A DNA stretch of 64,000 bases, taken from the NCBI GenBank assembly GCA_036734945.1, contig DAIMXP010000014.1, forward strand, positions 1 to 64,000. The letters are read 5' to 3'. The DNA is from UBA4733 sp036734945 (GTDB lineage Bacteria; Chloroflexota; UBA4733). The notes under the pieces were generated by a model. It was not told the origin of the DNA. It saw only the letters and a list, made by a program, of their open reading frames with translations, and did not search any database. Shown piece after piece: positions 26,744 to 34,953 of the stretch. Position 1 is the stretch's first letter, and every line of letters begins with the position of its first letter. The position numbers and the translations under genes were made by a program.

Positions 26744-26893
26744 CACCGGCTGTGCTCCATGAAGCCGTGAGGACACTCGCTCCGGTGGCGTACATGATTC
26801 GTCTGTTTCAAGCCTGCGGCAGTCTGGCCAATGCTGCTGCTCGCGGTTGGCGGTGTTCCCGTGAGGGAAGCGGCTATCGTCCCGGGACGCGGG

Positions 26894-27187
26894 TCAGCGT
26901 AGGTCTCGCGTGATCGTTCGGAACTCATCGGGCGTAAAGGCACGCATAGTCACGGAGACGGTGTGCCCGCGCGCCAGAATTTGCGCCGCGGCCTTGGCCA
27001 CTGTGGCATCGTCCGGCGCCTCAACGATGGTGACGGCATCATATTCGCCCATCGTCACATACTGCCCCAGCACCGTTATGCCAAGTTTCTCGGCAGACGC
27101 CCTGGCCGCGTCCATCCGGTCGGCGAACGTCTTGACCTGTTGCCTACCTTCCTCCGTGAACTTATACAGTCCGACGTAGATGGGCAT
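26894..27187 (-). CDS. GYD-domain protein
   Basis: 97-residue protein matching the GYD family: MPIYVGLYKFTEEGRQQVK at the N-terminus, then GITVLGQYVTMGEYDAVTI containing the GEYD motif and a final strand HTVSVTMRAFTPDEF. The family forms small alpha/beta ferredoxin-like dimers; its role is not established. ATG 27187 follows AGGAGGAGGT. No operon partner is evident, and 157 bases separate it from the oxidoreductase gene. Confidence 0.86.
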   Translation of the reverse strand: MPIYVGLYKFTEEGRQQVKTFADRMDAARASAEKLGITVLGQYVTMGEYDAVTIVEAPDDATVAKAAAQILARGHTVSVTMRAFTPDEFRTITRDLR

Positions 27188-27344
27188 ACGCTACCTCCTC
27201 CTGACGTGCGATGGCGCTCTCGTCCCAGTTACCGGACGGGACAACTGCAGCATAGGCTATCGGCGGACAACGAGCAAGGCTGCCGGAGACAAGAGAGTGT
27301 GCAATCAGTGTCATCCTTGGCTTGGGAAAACTGCACTCTCTATG

Positions 27345-28379
27345 TCACGCCTTGCCGCCCGCCCTGGCTCCTGCCTGAAATGCCGGTGCGACAGCCTCAG
27401 CGAAGCGGCGCAAGGAGGCCTCTACCTGCTCGACAGTGAGACCAGCCCAGCGCGGCTGGAGGTTGAAGACGTCGAAAGGTAGCACGTCCAGCAGTTCCTG
27501 GACCGAGGCCCGGCATCGTTCAGGACCGCCTACCACGAACTGCACCTGCTCGGCGGCTTCCTGGATGCTCTGCGGCACCGGCAGCGCGGCTATCGCGGCG
27601 CGCTCGCGGCGCATGCGCGTGTTCAAGAGCCAGATTGCTTCGCTCGCTTCTCGCCAGGCGGTGGCGTCGTTTTCGCCGACGTACATGGCGCGGCTGGCCG
27701 ACACCATGCCGGCATCCGGCGGCAGCCCCGCCTGCTCGCGTCCAGCGCGGTAGGCGGCGTGGAGGGTACGCAGTTCCTGGTTGGATCGCTCGCGGGAGAG
27801 CATAAGCTTGAGTCCTCGGCTACCGGCGAGGGTGGCCGAAGCCGGGCTGTTGGCGGCCAACCAGAGCGTTGGGAACAATGGCCGCGTTGGTTGTGGGAGG
27901 ACGCGGACCGGATCAGGTATCTGCACAAAGCGGCCGGCGTAGGCAAACGGCTGGCCGCTCCAGGCTAGCTCCAGGATGTCAAGCGCTTCGGCCAGGCGCG
28001 CGTGCCGTTCCTCCGCGCTTGCCCCCAGGGCCGCAAACTCCGCCGGTGTACTGCCGCTGCCCAGCCCAACGGAGCTACGCCCGCCGCTCAGGACGTCGAG
28101 CAGCGCGATCTGTTCGGCGATGATCAGCGGCTGGTGCAGGTTGATGCAGACTACGGCGCTGCCCAGCCCGATCTTCCGCGTCCGGCCGGCCAGGTAGGTG
28201 GCGAAGGCGAGCGGCGCCGGCAGGTGACCATGGTGGACGTGGAAATGGTGTTCGGAGAACCAGACGTGCGCAAAGCCGAGTGCTTCAGCGTGTACCACCT
28301 GCCGCTCCACGTCGGCGTAGACCTCGGACGACGGCTGCTCCGCCGGGCCTTCCACGTGGTAGGTCAGGGCAAATTCCAT
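27345..28379 (-). CDS. LLM-class flavin-dependent oxidoreductase
   Basis: 344-residue luciferase-like TIM-barrel monooxygenase. FAHVWFSEHHFHVH contains the SEHH motif near residue 40 that sits at the flavin pocket, followed by RTRKIGLGSAVVCINLHQPL and ERSSVGLGSGSTPAEF-like glycine-rich turns. These enzymes use reduced FMN and oxygen on varied substrates; this one's substrate is unknown. ATG 28379 is chosen because the family begins MEFALTYHV; a longer upstream reading is unconserved. It is divergent from the receiver gene, with 178 bases between. Confidence 0.86.
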   Translation of the reverse strand: MEFALTYHVEGPAEQPSSEVYADVERQVVHAEALGFAHVWFSEHHFHVHHGHLPAPLAFATYLAGRTRKIGLGSAVVCINLHQPLIIAEQIALLDVLSGGRSSVGLGSGSTPAEFAALGASAEERHARLAEALDILELAWSGQPFAYAGRFVQIPDPVRVLPQPTRPLFPTLWLAANSPASATLAGSRGLKLMLSRERSNQELRTLHAAYRAGREQAGLPPDAGMVSASRAMYVGENDATAWREASEAIWLLNTRMRRERAAIAALPVPQSIQEAAEQVQFVVGGPERCRASVQELLDVLPFDVFNLQPRWAGLTVEQVEASLRRFAEAVAPAFQAGARAGGKA

Positions 28380-28557
28380 GGCGCCGCCATTCTCACGCTC
28401 TCTACGGTGGTTTCCCGCTGAATCATACTTCCTTCGCGGTCCTGCCGGGAATCTCAGGACGGCGATTTCAGCGGCGGCGGTAGCGTCAATTCCTGGCCTG
28501 GCACAGCCTGTGCATTCCATCGTCAGGGAAAGAACGACAAGTGGATGGAATCGACCG

Positions 28558-28980
28558 ATGTGCCTGAGCCGTCGCGTGCTTGTTGTGGAGGACACGACGG
28601 TGGTACGGACGCTACTGGAAGCCGTCCTGACCGACGAAGGCTATAGGGTATACACGGCCGCCAACGGCGCCGTCGCGCTGGGGGCGCTAGAGGTGGCCGA
28701 TCCGTGCGTCATCCTGCTGGATCTGCGGATGCCGGTGATGGATGGCCTCGCCTTTGCGCAAGCCTACCGGCAGAGCGCCGACGCCAACGCGCTGATCATC
28801 GTCATGACGGCGGAACGGCGGCGGGACGAGATCGCGGAAATCGCGCCGGTAGAGGTGGTCTTGAAGCCCTTCGACACCGAAGCGCTGCTGCTGACGGTGG
28901 AACACTGGGTTCAAGTACACACGGCTGAATCCCCTGCTCCTCAACCAATAAACGGGAAAGTCAAGTATACTACTTACTAA
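28558..28980 (+). CDS. Single-domain response regulator (CheY-like)
   Basis: 140-residue receiver domain with no output domain. Acidic pocket VVEDTT near residue 10, phosphoacceptor Asp55 in VILLDLRMPVMDG, the Thr in MTAERRRDE and the conserved Lys in VLKPFD. The C-terminal 20 residues are a loose tail. The stop TAA shares its last A with the ATG of the DUF4395 gene, so the two are coupled. Its kinase is not in the window. It could act by binding a membrane or redox partner, since a thioredoxin follows. Confidence 0.87.
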   Translation: MCLSRRVLVVEDTTVVRTLLEAVLTDEGYRVYTAANGAVALGALEVADPCVILLDLRMPVMDGLAFAQAYRQSADANALIIVMTAERRRDEIAEIAPVEVVLKPFDTEALLLTVEHWVQVHTAESPAPQPINGKVKYTTY

Positions 28981-29387
28981 TGTCTAGTTTGACGAAGGAG
29001 GTGGTCCGCCTGGCGGAAAGCTTCGATGTCACTGCCCGGAAGTTCCACCAGGGCGTCTGCGTGGCCCTCCTGGCGCTCGGCTTTATCCTGGGTGCGCGCA
29101 GCGGCCTCTGGCTCGTCGCGCTGGTGGGGGCTGTGCTGTTGCTGGGCCGCTTCTGGTGGCCGGCGGACATCTTCCGGCAGATCAACTGGCGCGTGTTGGA
29201 ACCGGCGGGCATCCTGAAGCGGCGTGAGGTACAGGAGGATCATGCGACCCGACGCATCGCCCGGGTGCTGGGTGGGGTCGTCCTGTTGGTCAGCGCCCTG
29301 CTTCTCGGCCTGAGCCTGCTCTGGGCCTGGCTGTTCGTGGCGGCTATGGGCATCATGATCTTGCTTGATGCCGTCTTCGATCTTTGA
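28980..29387 (+). CDS. DUF4395 membrane protein
   Basis: 135-residue membrane protein of the DUF4395 family. Two pairs of hydrophobic helices are visible: GVCVALLALGFILGARSG with LWLVALVGAVLLLGRFW, and a second pair ending in SLLWAWLFVAAMGIMILLDA. The linker between carries INWRVLEPAGILKRREVQED, which is typical of the family. Family members are often encoded next to thioredoxin-like proteins, as here. The function is unknown; a role in membrane redox is a guess. Confidence 0.82.
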   Translation: MSSLTKEVVRLAESFDVTARKFHQGVCVALLALGFILGARSGLWLVALVGAVLLLGRFWWPADIFRQINWRVLEPAGILKRREVQEDHATRRIARVLGGVVLLVSALLLGLSLLWAWLFVAAMGIMILLDAVFDL

Positions 29388-29452
29388 ATGCTCTGTGTCG
29401 TGACCTACCGGTTCGGTAGGTTGAGGGCCGGAAGGACTGTGAGTTCTCGCTG

Positions 29453-29878
29453 ATGTTGGAACGCGCCATCGTTGTACTGGTGCTCCTCGCCGCAACCGGG
29501 GCGATGGCGCTGATCGTGCGGGGTCGCACCCGCGCGCGCATCGCCGCGATCGAGGGGCGAATGCTGCCCACTGCGTTACTGCCCCGCTTTAAGGCGGATG
29601 CGGGCGGCATTCTCTATTTCTACGGCCCCCATTGCGGCTCCTGCCGGCAGCAGGCGCTGATCCTCGATCAGCTTTCACAGCGCGAACCCATTACGCTCGT
29701 GAAGGTAGACGCCGCTGCCCAGGCCGATTTGGCCGATGCCCTCGGCATCGCCACCGTTCCGGCCACTGTTGTCGTCGCCCCCGGCGGCGCCGTGCAGTCG
29801 ATCAACCTTGGTCTGCGCTCGCTGCCCGCGCTTATCGCCCAACTGCACCCGATTGAGGTCGCTCGCTCCGTGGCGTGA
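29453..29878 (+). CDS. Membrane-anchored thioredoxin-like protein
   Basis: 141 residues. An N-terminal hydrophobic helix (AIVVLVLLAATGAMALIV) anchors a thioredoxin fold facing out. The redox motif is CGSC in FYGPHCGSCRQQALILDQLS, and the cis-proline strand is ATVPATVVVAPGG, as in thioredoxins. Length matches a single thioredoxin domain plus anchor. It probably accepts or donates electrons for extracytoplasmic disulfides; its partner is likely the DUF4395 protein encoded 65 bases upstream. Confidence 0.85.
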   Translation: MLERAIVVLVLLAATGAMALIVRGRTRARIAAIEGRMLPTALLPRFKADAGGILYFYGPHCGSCRQQALILDQLSQREPITLVKVDAAAQADLADALGIATVPATVVVAPGGAVQSINLGLRSLPALIAQLHPIEVARSVA

Positions 29879-29920
29879 CGGCGGAGAGCGGTGCGGGCGG
29901 CCGCAACGCGCCTGCCTCGC

Positions 29921-30018
29921 TCATGCGTCCCGCCAATCCGTCGGCCATGCCTGCCGTGTGTCATGGACGGTGATGATTTGCACCATCTGGCCACGGAGCG
30001 GGTCCACTGGACCTGCAT
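29921..30018 (-). pseudogene. ParE-type toxin remnant with internal deletion
   Basis: The ATG at 30018 opens MQVQWTRS, the normal start of ParE toxins. After eight codons the frame is lost, and in another frame the sequence resumes as GQMVQIITVHDTRQAWPTDW before a stop at 29921, which matches the C-terminal strand and helix of ParE (VxIIxVxHxRQ). The central 60 or so residues are missing. It lies 44 bases downstream of the intact ribbon-helix-helix antitoxin gene, where the toxin belongs. The locus therefore has antitoxin without toxin. Confidence 0.75.
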
Positions 30019-30062
30019 TACCCGGCGCGTCGTTCCCCGTCCTGGTCCCGATACGCCGCGTA

Positions 30063-30302
30063 CTAGCGAAAGGTTGCCTCCACTTCCTCGGCGGTGGCAA
30101 AGTCGTCAGCGTCGGCGTCTTGGATGCCCGCCTCAATGTCGGCAAGCTGCCACTGCTCGACTGCGACAAAGCGGCGGATGGCCTCCTCGACCAGAGTATT
30201 CCTGTTCCTGCCCGTGGCCTGTACCAGGCGATCCAGGTCATCGCGCAACTCCCGCGGGACCCGCGCTCCGACGGTGACGGTTGGTGCATCTATCGTGGCC
30301 AA
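30063..30302 (-). CDS. Ribbon-helix-helix antitoxin
   Basis: 79-residue CopG/ParD-like protein. TVTVGARVPRELRDDLDRLV gives the strand and first helix of the ribbon-helix-helix fold, and NTLVEEAIRRFVAVEQW the second. The acidic C-terminal tail (EAGIQDADADDFATAEEVEA) is the region that would wrap the toxin. It would repress its own promoter as a dimer of dimers. The partner toxin downstream is broken (29921-30018), so it may now act only as an autoregulator or be decaying. Confidence 0.8.
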   Translation of the reverse strand: MATIDAPTVTVGARVPRELRDDLDRLVQATGRNRNTLVEEAIRRFVAVEQWQLADIEAGIQDADADDFATAEEVEATFR

Positions 30303-30455
30303 CGCACGCTCCTCACTCCGCTAACACATAGTGGATCTCTGTTCACAGAATGATACCCGGCTGCGAAAGCGCACGTCTTGATGGGGCAATTCGCCATCAG
30401 CGATCAGGATGGTCATACTTTCCAGACCGACACGAACATGAGGAGACCCGCCATC

Positions 30456-32258
30456 GTGACTACCCTGCCGACGCGCGACCAGATCCCCCTCGAACAAACC
30501 TGGAACCTCGGCGATATCTTCGCCGATCTCCCTGCGTGGGAGGCGGACCTGGGCCGACTAGACGGCCAGGTCGCGGCTGTGACACAGTTCCGGGGCCGCC
30601 TCGCTGAGGGCGGAGCGACCTTGCTGGCCTGCTTGCAAGCGCGCGATGCTGTCCTGGCCAGTATGGCCAAGCTCGGCGGCTACGCCCGGTTGGGTGTCTC
30701 CACCGACGGCCTCTCGCCGCAGGCTCAGGCCACATCCTCCCGTGCCACGGCGCTGGCGGCACAGGTCGGAGCGGCGCTTTCCTTCCTTGATTCGGAACTG
30801 AGCGCCTTGCCGGACGGGGTGATCGAAGGCTACCTGGCCGGCGAGCCGGCCCTTGCTGCGTACCGGTTGCAACTGGAACTGTTGCTGCGGGACCGCCCCC
30901 ACCAGTTGGCGCCGGAGACCGAGCAGACGCTGGCGGCGCTGGGCGAGGTGCTGGAGGCGCCGTCGACGATTTGGGGCCAGGCCACCGCTGTCGATCTGAC
31001 CTGTGTACCGGTGCGCGGCGCCGACGGTGCGGAGCATCCCGTCTCCATCGCCGCCTACGTCTTTGGTCAGGCGCAGGCGCCGGATCGGGAACTGCGCCGC
31101 CGAGGCTACCTGTCGCTGGCCGCCGGCATCGGGCAGCACAAAGCAACGCTGGCTACCACCTTGAGCACCGTCATCCGCCGCAACGTCACCCTCGCCAAAC
31201 TGCGCCGTTACCACTCCGCCACCGAGATGCTGCTGGAAGGGCAGCAGGTGCCGGAGGCCGTCTACCGTAACGTGCTCAACGTCGTCCACGACGAGATCGC
31301 GCCACACTACCGCCGGCTCATGCGCTTGAAGCAGCGCGTGCTGGGTCTGGACACCGTGTACCGCTACGATGTGGAGGCGCCGCTGGACCCCGCCTACGAG
31401 CCGGTCACCAGCTTCGCGGAGAGCGAACGGACGATCCGCGAGGGGCTGGCGGTGTTGGGCGACGAGTACGACGCCATCCTGGCGGCGGCGTTCCGTGACC
31501 GCTGGGTGGATCGCGCCGAGAACCTTGGCAAGCGGTCCGGCGCCTTTTGCGCCACCATCTACGGCGTTCACCCCTATGTCTTCACCACATGGCGCGACAA
31601 CCTGCGCAGCACCTTCATCCTGGCCCACGAGCTCGGCCACGCCGGCCACGGCATGCTCTCCAGCCGTAACCAGGTGATCAGCAACACCCGCACCGCCCTC
31701 TTCTTTGTGGAAGCGCCATCGACCGCCAACGAGATGATCCTGAGCCGTCACGTCCTGGCGCGCACGACGGATGCGCGGCTACGCCGCTGGCTGATCTTGC
31801 AATCGCTCGGCACGTTCACCCACAACATGGTGACGCATCTATTGGAGGCGCATTTTGAGCAGCGCCTCTACGACCTGGCCAAAGCGGGCCAGCCGCTCAC
31901 CCTCTCCACCATCATGCAGGTGCAGAGCGAGGTCTTCGAGCGTTTCTACAATGGCTCCGTGGTTGTGGACGATGCGGCGCGCCTCTACTGGGCGCAGCAG
32001 CCACACTTCTATATCGGCCTCTACCCCTACACCTACGCCGCCGGCCTCTCCTGTTCCCACAGCATCGCCGAGGCGATCCACCAGGAGGGCCAACCGGCCG
32101 TGGAGCGCTGGCTGCGCACCCTCAAAGCCGGCGGCGCCTTGCCGCCGATCGAGCTGATGCGCATGGCCGGCGTGGACCTGACCAACCCCGAGCCGATCCG
32201 CCGCGCCGTGGCCTACTTCGGCAGCCTGGTGGAGGAGTTGGAGCGTGGGTTTGCCTGA
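30456..32258 (+). CDS. pepF: Oligoendopeptidase F (M3 family)
   Basis: 600-residue zinc metallopeptidase that cuts short peptides in the cytoplasm. The HExxH motif is present as FILAHELGHAGHGMLSS (His near residue 391) with the downstream Glu in FFVEAPSTANEMI. The N-terminal half is the helical cap of PepF-type M3 enzymes. GTG 30456 is chosen because GAGGAG sits 10 bases before it; ATG 30438 has no ribosome site. A fragment of a second pepF lies 700 bases downstream (32953-33050), so this gene was once duplicated. Confidence 0.92.
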   Translation: MTTLPTRDQIPLEQTWNLGDIFADLPAWEADLGRLDGQVAAVTQFRGRLAEGGATLLACLQARDAVLASMAKLGGYARLGVSTDGLSPQAQATSSRATALAAQVGAALSFLDSELSALPDGVIEGYLAGEPALAAYRLQLELLLRDRPHQLAPETEQTLAALGEVLEAPSTIWGQATAVDLTCVPVRGADGAEHPVSIAAYVFGQAQAPDRELRRRGYLSLAAGIGQHKATLATTLSTVIRRNVTLAKLRRYHSATEMLLEGQQVPEAVYRNVLNVVHDEIAPHYRRLMRLKQRVLGLDTVYRYDVEAPLDPAYEPVTSFAESERTIREGLAVLGDEYDAILAAAFRDRWVDRAENLGKRSGAFCATIYGVHPYVFTTWRDNLRSTFILAHELGHAGHGMLSSRNQVISNTRTALFFVEAPSTANEMILSRHVLARTTDARLRRWLILQSLGTFTHNMVTHLLEAHFEQRLYDLAKAGQPLTLSTIMQVQSEVFERFYNGSVVVDDAARLYWAQQPHFYIGLYPYTYAAGLSCSHSIAEAIHQEGQPAVERWLRTLKAGGALPPIELMRMAGVDLTNPEPIRRAVAYFGSLVEELERGFA

Positions 32259-32261
32259 CGG

Positions 32262-32492
32262 CCGAAATCGCCGCCACGAATTGGTACACTGTTACAGGCA
32301 GCCGATCTGGAACAGTCGTTGCGAGCAGCAGCATCGCCGGGTTCGGCTTTCGCTCGCTACTGGGCGACGGTGGAGGACTGGTCAGAAGAGAGCCGGTATT
32401 CACGTCCAACGGCGCAAGACGCGCGTGTCTTGTGCCAGGCGATCGGGGATTCGCAGGAAGGGGTATTGGAATGGTTCAGGCAGCGTTGGTAG
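32262..32492 (+). pseudogene. HEPN-domain gene, C-terminal remnant (5'-truncated)
   Basis: Immediately after the pepF stop, a frame reads RHELVH and, after a one-base shift near 32305, continues LLQAADLEQSLRA, RYWATVEDWSEESRYSRP and EGVLEWFRQRW followed by TAG. This is the C-terminal half of a HEPN protein, where the family has HDLxKLLxxA, DWSEESRY and GVLxWLKxxW. The N-terminal half is missing, replaced by the pepF end. The N-terminal half of a matching HEPN gene is at 38812-39036, next to the second copy of the 428-bp repeat. Confidence 0.78.
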
Positions 32493-32894
32493 CCCCCAAC
32501 CTTCCGGGTGGGGCGCATCTCCTGGATGTACTTCCGCAGGTCGGACTCTCCGTTGTCGATAGCTTTTGGTACCCTTCAGCAAGCCGAGGACGTTGGCGCC
32601 TCGTCCTCTCGTTGTTAGAGCGGGAGGGGCTGGGACTACTGGCGGCCTATGAAGCAGTGCAACACGCCCTGGTGAAGGTACCGGAACTCGACATGCCACT
32701 GGAAGATATTGTGTTGGTGCGTCCGTCTGATCCCCGGGTTGAGCAACTACGGAATGCGTTGCCGGCAGGGTCCTGGCGGGAGCCATATTCGGACGTCGTC
32801 CTGTTTCAGGAGTCAATGGAAGCGGACAGTACGATGGTACCCGTCTACGTGTACAGACTGCGATCAAAGGCGGCGCGTCAGGGCATAGCGGTGT
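32467..32894. repeat. 428-bp direct repeat, copy 1
   Basis: Direct repeat of 39011-39438 with one mismatch (T at 32475, G at 39019), read by eye base by base. It begins in the last codons of a HEPN gene (EWxRQRW) and ends at the stop of the following gene. Both copies are on the same strand, 6,544 bases apart. It is probably a recent duplication or gene-conversion tract; recombination between copies would delete the genes from 32.9 to 39.0 kb. Confidence 0.95.
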
Positions 32895-32896
32895 AG
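32486..32896 (+). CDS. Hypothetical protein downstream of HEPN remnant, copy 1
   Basis: 136 residues from TTG 32486, overlapping the HEPN stop, with AGG about six bases upstream. It reads like a small soluble protein family: LLDVLPQVGLSVVDSFWYP, RWRLVLSLLEREGL, AYEAVQHALVKVPELDMPLE and DIVLVRPSDPRVEQL, ending in VYVYRLRSKAARQ. I recall similar small proteins (an AFWYYxxExERWRLVIASP type) beside nucleotidyltransferase or HEPN genes. Function unknown. The same sequence recurs at 39030 within the direct repeat, where the stop codon is lost. Confidence 0.65.
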   Translation: MVAPNLPGGAHLLDVLPQVGLSVVDSFWYPSASRGRWRLVLSLLEREGLGLLAAYEAVQHALVKVPELDMPLEDIVLVRPSDPRVEQLRNALPAGSWREPYSDVVLFQESMEADSTMVPVYVYRLRSKAARQGIAV

Positions 32897-32952
32897 CGGT
32901 GTCGTTCCGGCGGGCAGCGCTATCAGGTGGCCGTCCGGTCCGGCGAAGCTCC

Positions 32953-33050
32953 ATATTTGAGCAAGTCCTGTACGATTGGGCCGAAGCTGGCCAGTCACTG
33001 ACCCTTGCCACGATGATGCAGGTCCAGGGAGAGGTCTTTGATAACGGGGC
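32953..33050 (+). pseudogene. Fragment of a second pepF gene
   Basis: About 30 residues, FEQVLYDWAEAGQSLTLATM then MQVQGEVFD, align with the intact pepF at FEQRLYDLAKAGQPLTLSTI and MQVQSEVFE. Nucleotide identity over the stretch is roughly 70%, so this is an older paralogue and not part of the recent direct repeat. Nothing else of M3 peptidase is recognisable on either side. Confidence 0.8.
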
Positions 33051-33070
33051 AACCGTGACACAGGAACCAA

Positions 33071-33335
33071 ACGTGCAGTTCAAGCCGCCGCCAGCCTATC
33101 CTGCTGAGTTCCAGCAAGCGTTGCGGGACGCGCTGGCGCATCTCTACGATCTGCCTTTCAAGCGCCATCATCCCCTGGCGGACTGGTTGCTCCCGTCGGG
33201 TACAGACAACCAGGGCGAGCGTTTGCGCGAGCTGCTCGTGGCCACCATCGCGCAGTTGCGGCCGCTGGCGAACCTTCCTGCCGACGCTCCGGCCCGGCGC
33301 CGCCGGCTACCTGCCCAAGCCCGTTACGCCGCGCT
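33071..33335 (+). pseudogene. N-terminal fragment of a sigma/HTH-type regulator
   Basis: The frame reads FQQALRDALAHLYDLPFKR, HHPLADWLLPSG and LRELLVATIAQLRPLANLPA. This resembles the N-terminus of Chloroflexota regulators that begin (L)xxALRDALxHLYDPxxLxxHPLAxLL and continue into ALRxALLDAIxxLRP and a sigma-70-region-4-like HTH. The HTH part is absent; after 33335 the sequence turns into non-coding DNA up to the sulfatase. The family match is from memory and should be tested. Confidence 0.6.
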
Positions 33336-33450
33336 CCCTCCTCGCAGCGCTGGAGCGTTGCCGAGCCCCACGGGCAGGGAACCCGTAGCGGGGCTACACT
33401 TCGTCCGCTCCGGCGGGCAAAGGTTGCTTCGGCCAGGTAGCCGAGGGGGT

Positions 33451-34815
33451 TCAGTCCAAGCGCCCGACCTGACCCATCGCCGTGCCGTCCTGGCGCAACC
33501 CATCTCGGCGCGGATCGACGTAGCGGGCGAACCACTCCTCCAGCCGGCCCTTGAGGTCGCGTATCCGGGTGGTCTGGTCGGCGGCGCCGGCAAGGTTGCG
33601 GCGCTCGTCCGGGTCGTTGCGCAGGTCGTAGAGTTCGTGTGGCCCGTAGGCATGGCGGTAGACGTATTTCCAATCGTGCGTGCGGACCATGCGCACCGGG
33701 CCATACTCGTCGAAGATGACGATGTGCTCGCGCTCCGGCATCGCCTCCCCGCGCAGGAGTGGCAGAAAGGACTGCCCAGGCAAATTGCGCCCCATTGGGA
33801 TCGGTAGGTTGAGGGAATCGAGCAGCGTGGGCAGCACGTCGTAGGCGGAGACGAGGGCGGCCTCGGCCCGCCCGGCGGGGATCGTGCCTGGCTGACTGAA
33901 GATGGCCGGCGCCTTGATGGAGTTCTCGTACATGTTGCGGGGGTTTGTGCCGTTGCCTTTGCCCCAGAAGCCGTGCTGGCCGCAGGAGAAGCCATTGTCG
34001 CTCACGAACACGACCAGCGTGTTCCGGCGTAGGCCGCGCTCTTCCAGTCTGTCCAGGATGCGTCCGACGTTGGCGTCCATGGCCGTCACGGCGGCAAAAT
34101 AGCCTTTCAGCATCTCCCGATTGCCCAGACACTGGTCCGTCAGGCCACCTGCCCAGGGGTGCCGCGCCTCCTGCGGACAGGAGGCGAACGGGCAGTCAGC
34201 ATAGGAATCCACGATCGCCTGGGGGTGGCCGGTCCAGGGGGAGTGGGGCGCCGTGTAATGCACGCTCAGGTAGAAGGGAGCGCCGGCGCCGGCGTAGCGG
34301 TCCAACAGCGCCAGCGCTTCGTCCGTGATGCGGTCAGTGACGTAACCGGGTTCGTCGACGAGCTGGCCGTTGCGCACCATCGGCGCATCGTTGTAGCGTC
34401 CGCCGCCGCTCTGGTGGACGAACCAGTCGGTAAAGCCGTGCTGCGGGATCTGGCTGTCACCGAGGTGCCATTTGCCGCTCAGGCCGCAGGTCCAGCCATG
34501 GCGGGCCAGGACATCGGTGGAGGTCACCTCTCCTTCCAGGTAGCGGATGGCGTCGGGGCCGACGTTGCCTCCCTTGAGCCAGTCGTGGACCCCGTGTTGC
34601 GAGGGAATGCGCCCCGTCAGCAGGGTGGCGCGGCTGGGAGAGCAGACGGGCGTCGCCACAAAGAAGTTCTGGAACCGGACGCCGCTCCCGGCCAGCCGGT
34701 CGATGTTCGGCGTGCGAATTTCGGGATTGCCGTAGCAGCCCGCCGCCCACAGTCCCTGATCGTCGGTCAGGATGAAGACGACGTTGGTACGAGCTGCGCC
34801 GGGATCAACTGCCAT
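33451..34815 (-). CDS. Sulfatase, type I formylglycine-dependent
   Basis: 454-residue sulfatase. The metal site starts with ILTDDQ, and the modification motif CSPSRATLLTGR has Cys58, which is converted to formylglycine. KWHLGD, HYTAPHSPW and FVSDNGFSCGQHGFWGKG follow in the usual order, the last with the DNG metal ligands. No signal peptide is visible, so the enzyme is predicted cytoplasmic, which suits cysteine-type sulfatases matured inside the cell. ATG 34815 follows GAGGAAG. No formylglycine-generating enzyme is encoded in this window. Substrate unknown. Confidence 0.9.
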   Translation of the reverse strand: MAVDPGAARTNVVFILTDDQGLWAAGCYGNPEIRTPNIDRLAGSGVRFQNFFVATPVCSPSRATLLTGRIPSQHGVHDWLKGGNVGPDAIRYLEGEVTSTDVLARHGWTCGLSGKWHLGDSQIPQHGFTDWFVHQSGGGRYNDAPMVRNGQLVDEPGYVTDRITDEALALLDRYAGAGAPFYLSVHYTAPHSPWTGHPQAIVDSYADCPFASCPQEARHPWAGGLTDQCLGNREMLKGYFAAVTAMDANVGRILDRLEERGLRRNTLVVFVSDNGFSCGQHGFWGKGNGTNPRNMYENSIKAPAIFSQPGTIPAGRAEAALVSAYDVLPTLLDSLNLPIPMGRNLPGQSFLPLLRGEAMPEREHIVIFDEYGPVRMVRTHDWKYVYRHAYGPHELYDLRNDPDERRNLAGAADQTTRIRDLKGRLEEWFARYVDPRRDGLRQDGTAMGQVGRLD

Positions 34816-34953
34816 ACTTCCTCGCTCTCGCTATTGCGAACTGAAACGAGTCTACCGTGTGCGTACCCTGCCTAGCCCCGAATGCCGGAAAGGACGATAC
34901 CACGCACAAAGAAGCGCTGGGCGCCGGGGCTAGGGATCGCCACGTTGCGGCAA

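Noticed and set aside
33333..33450. Possible terminator or small gene between regulator fragment and sulfatase
   Set aside because: Contains AGCCCCACGGGCAGGG-like sequence but no clear stem with a T-run and no open frame with a start.
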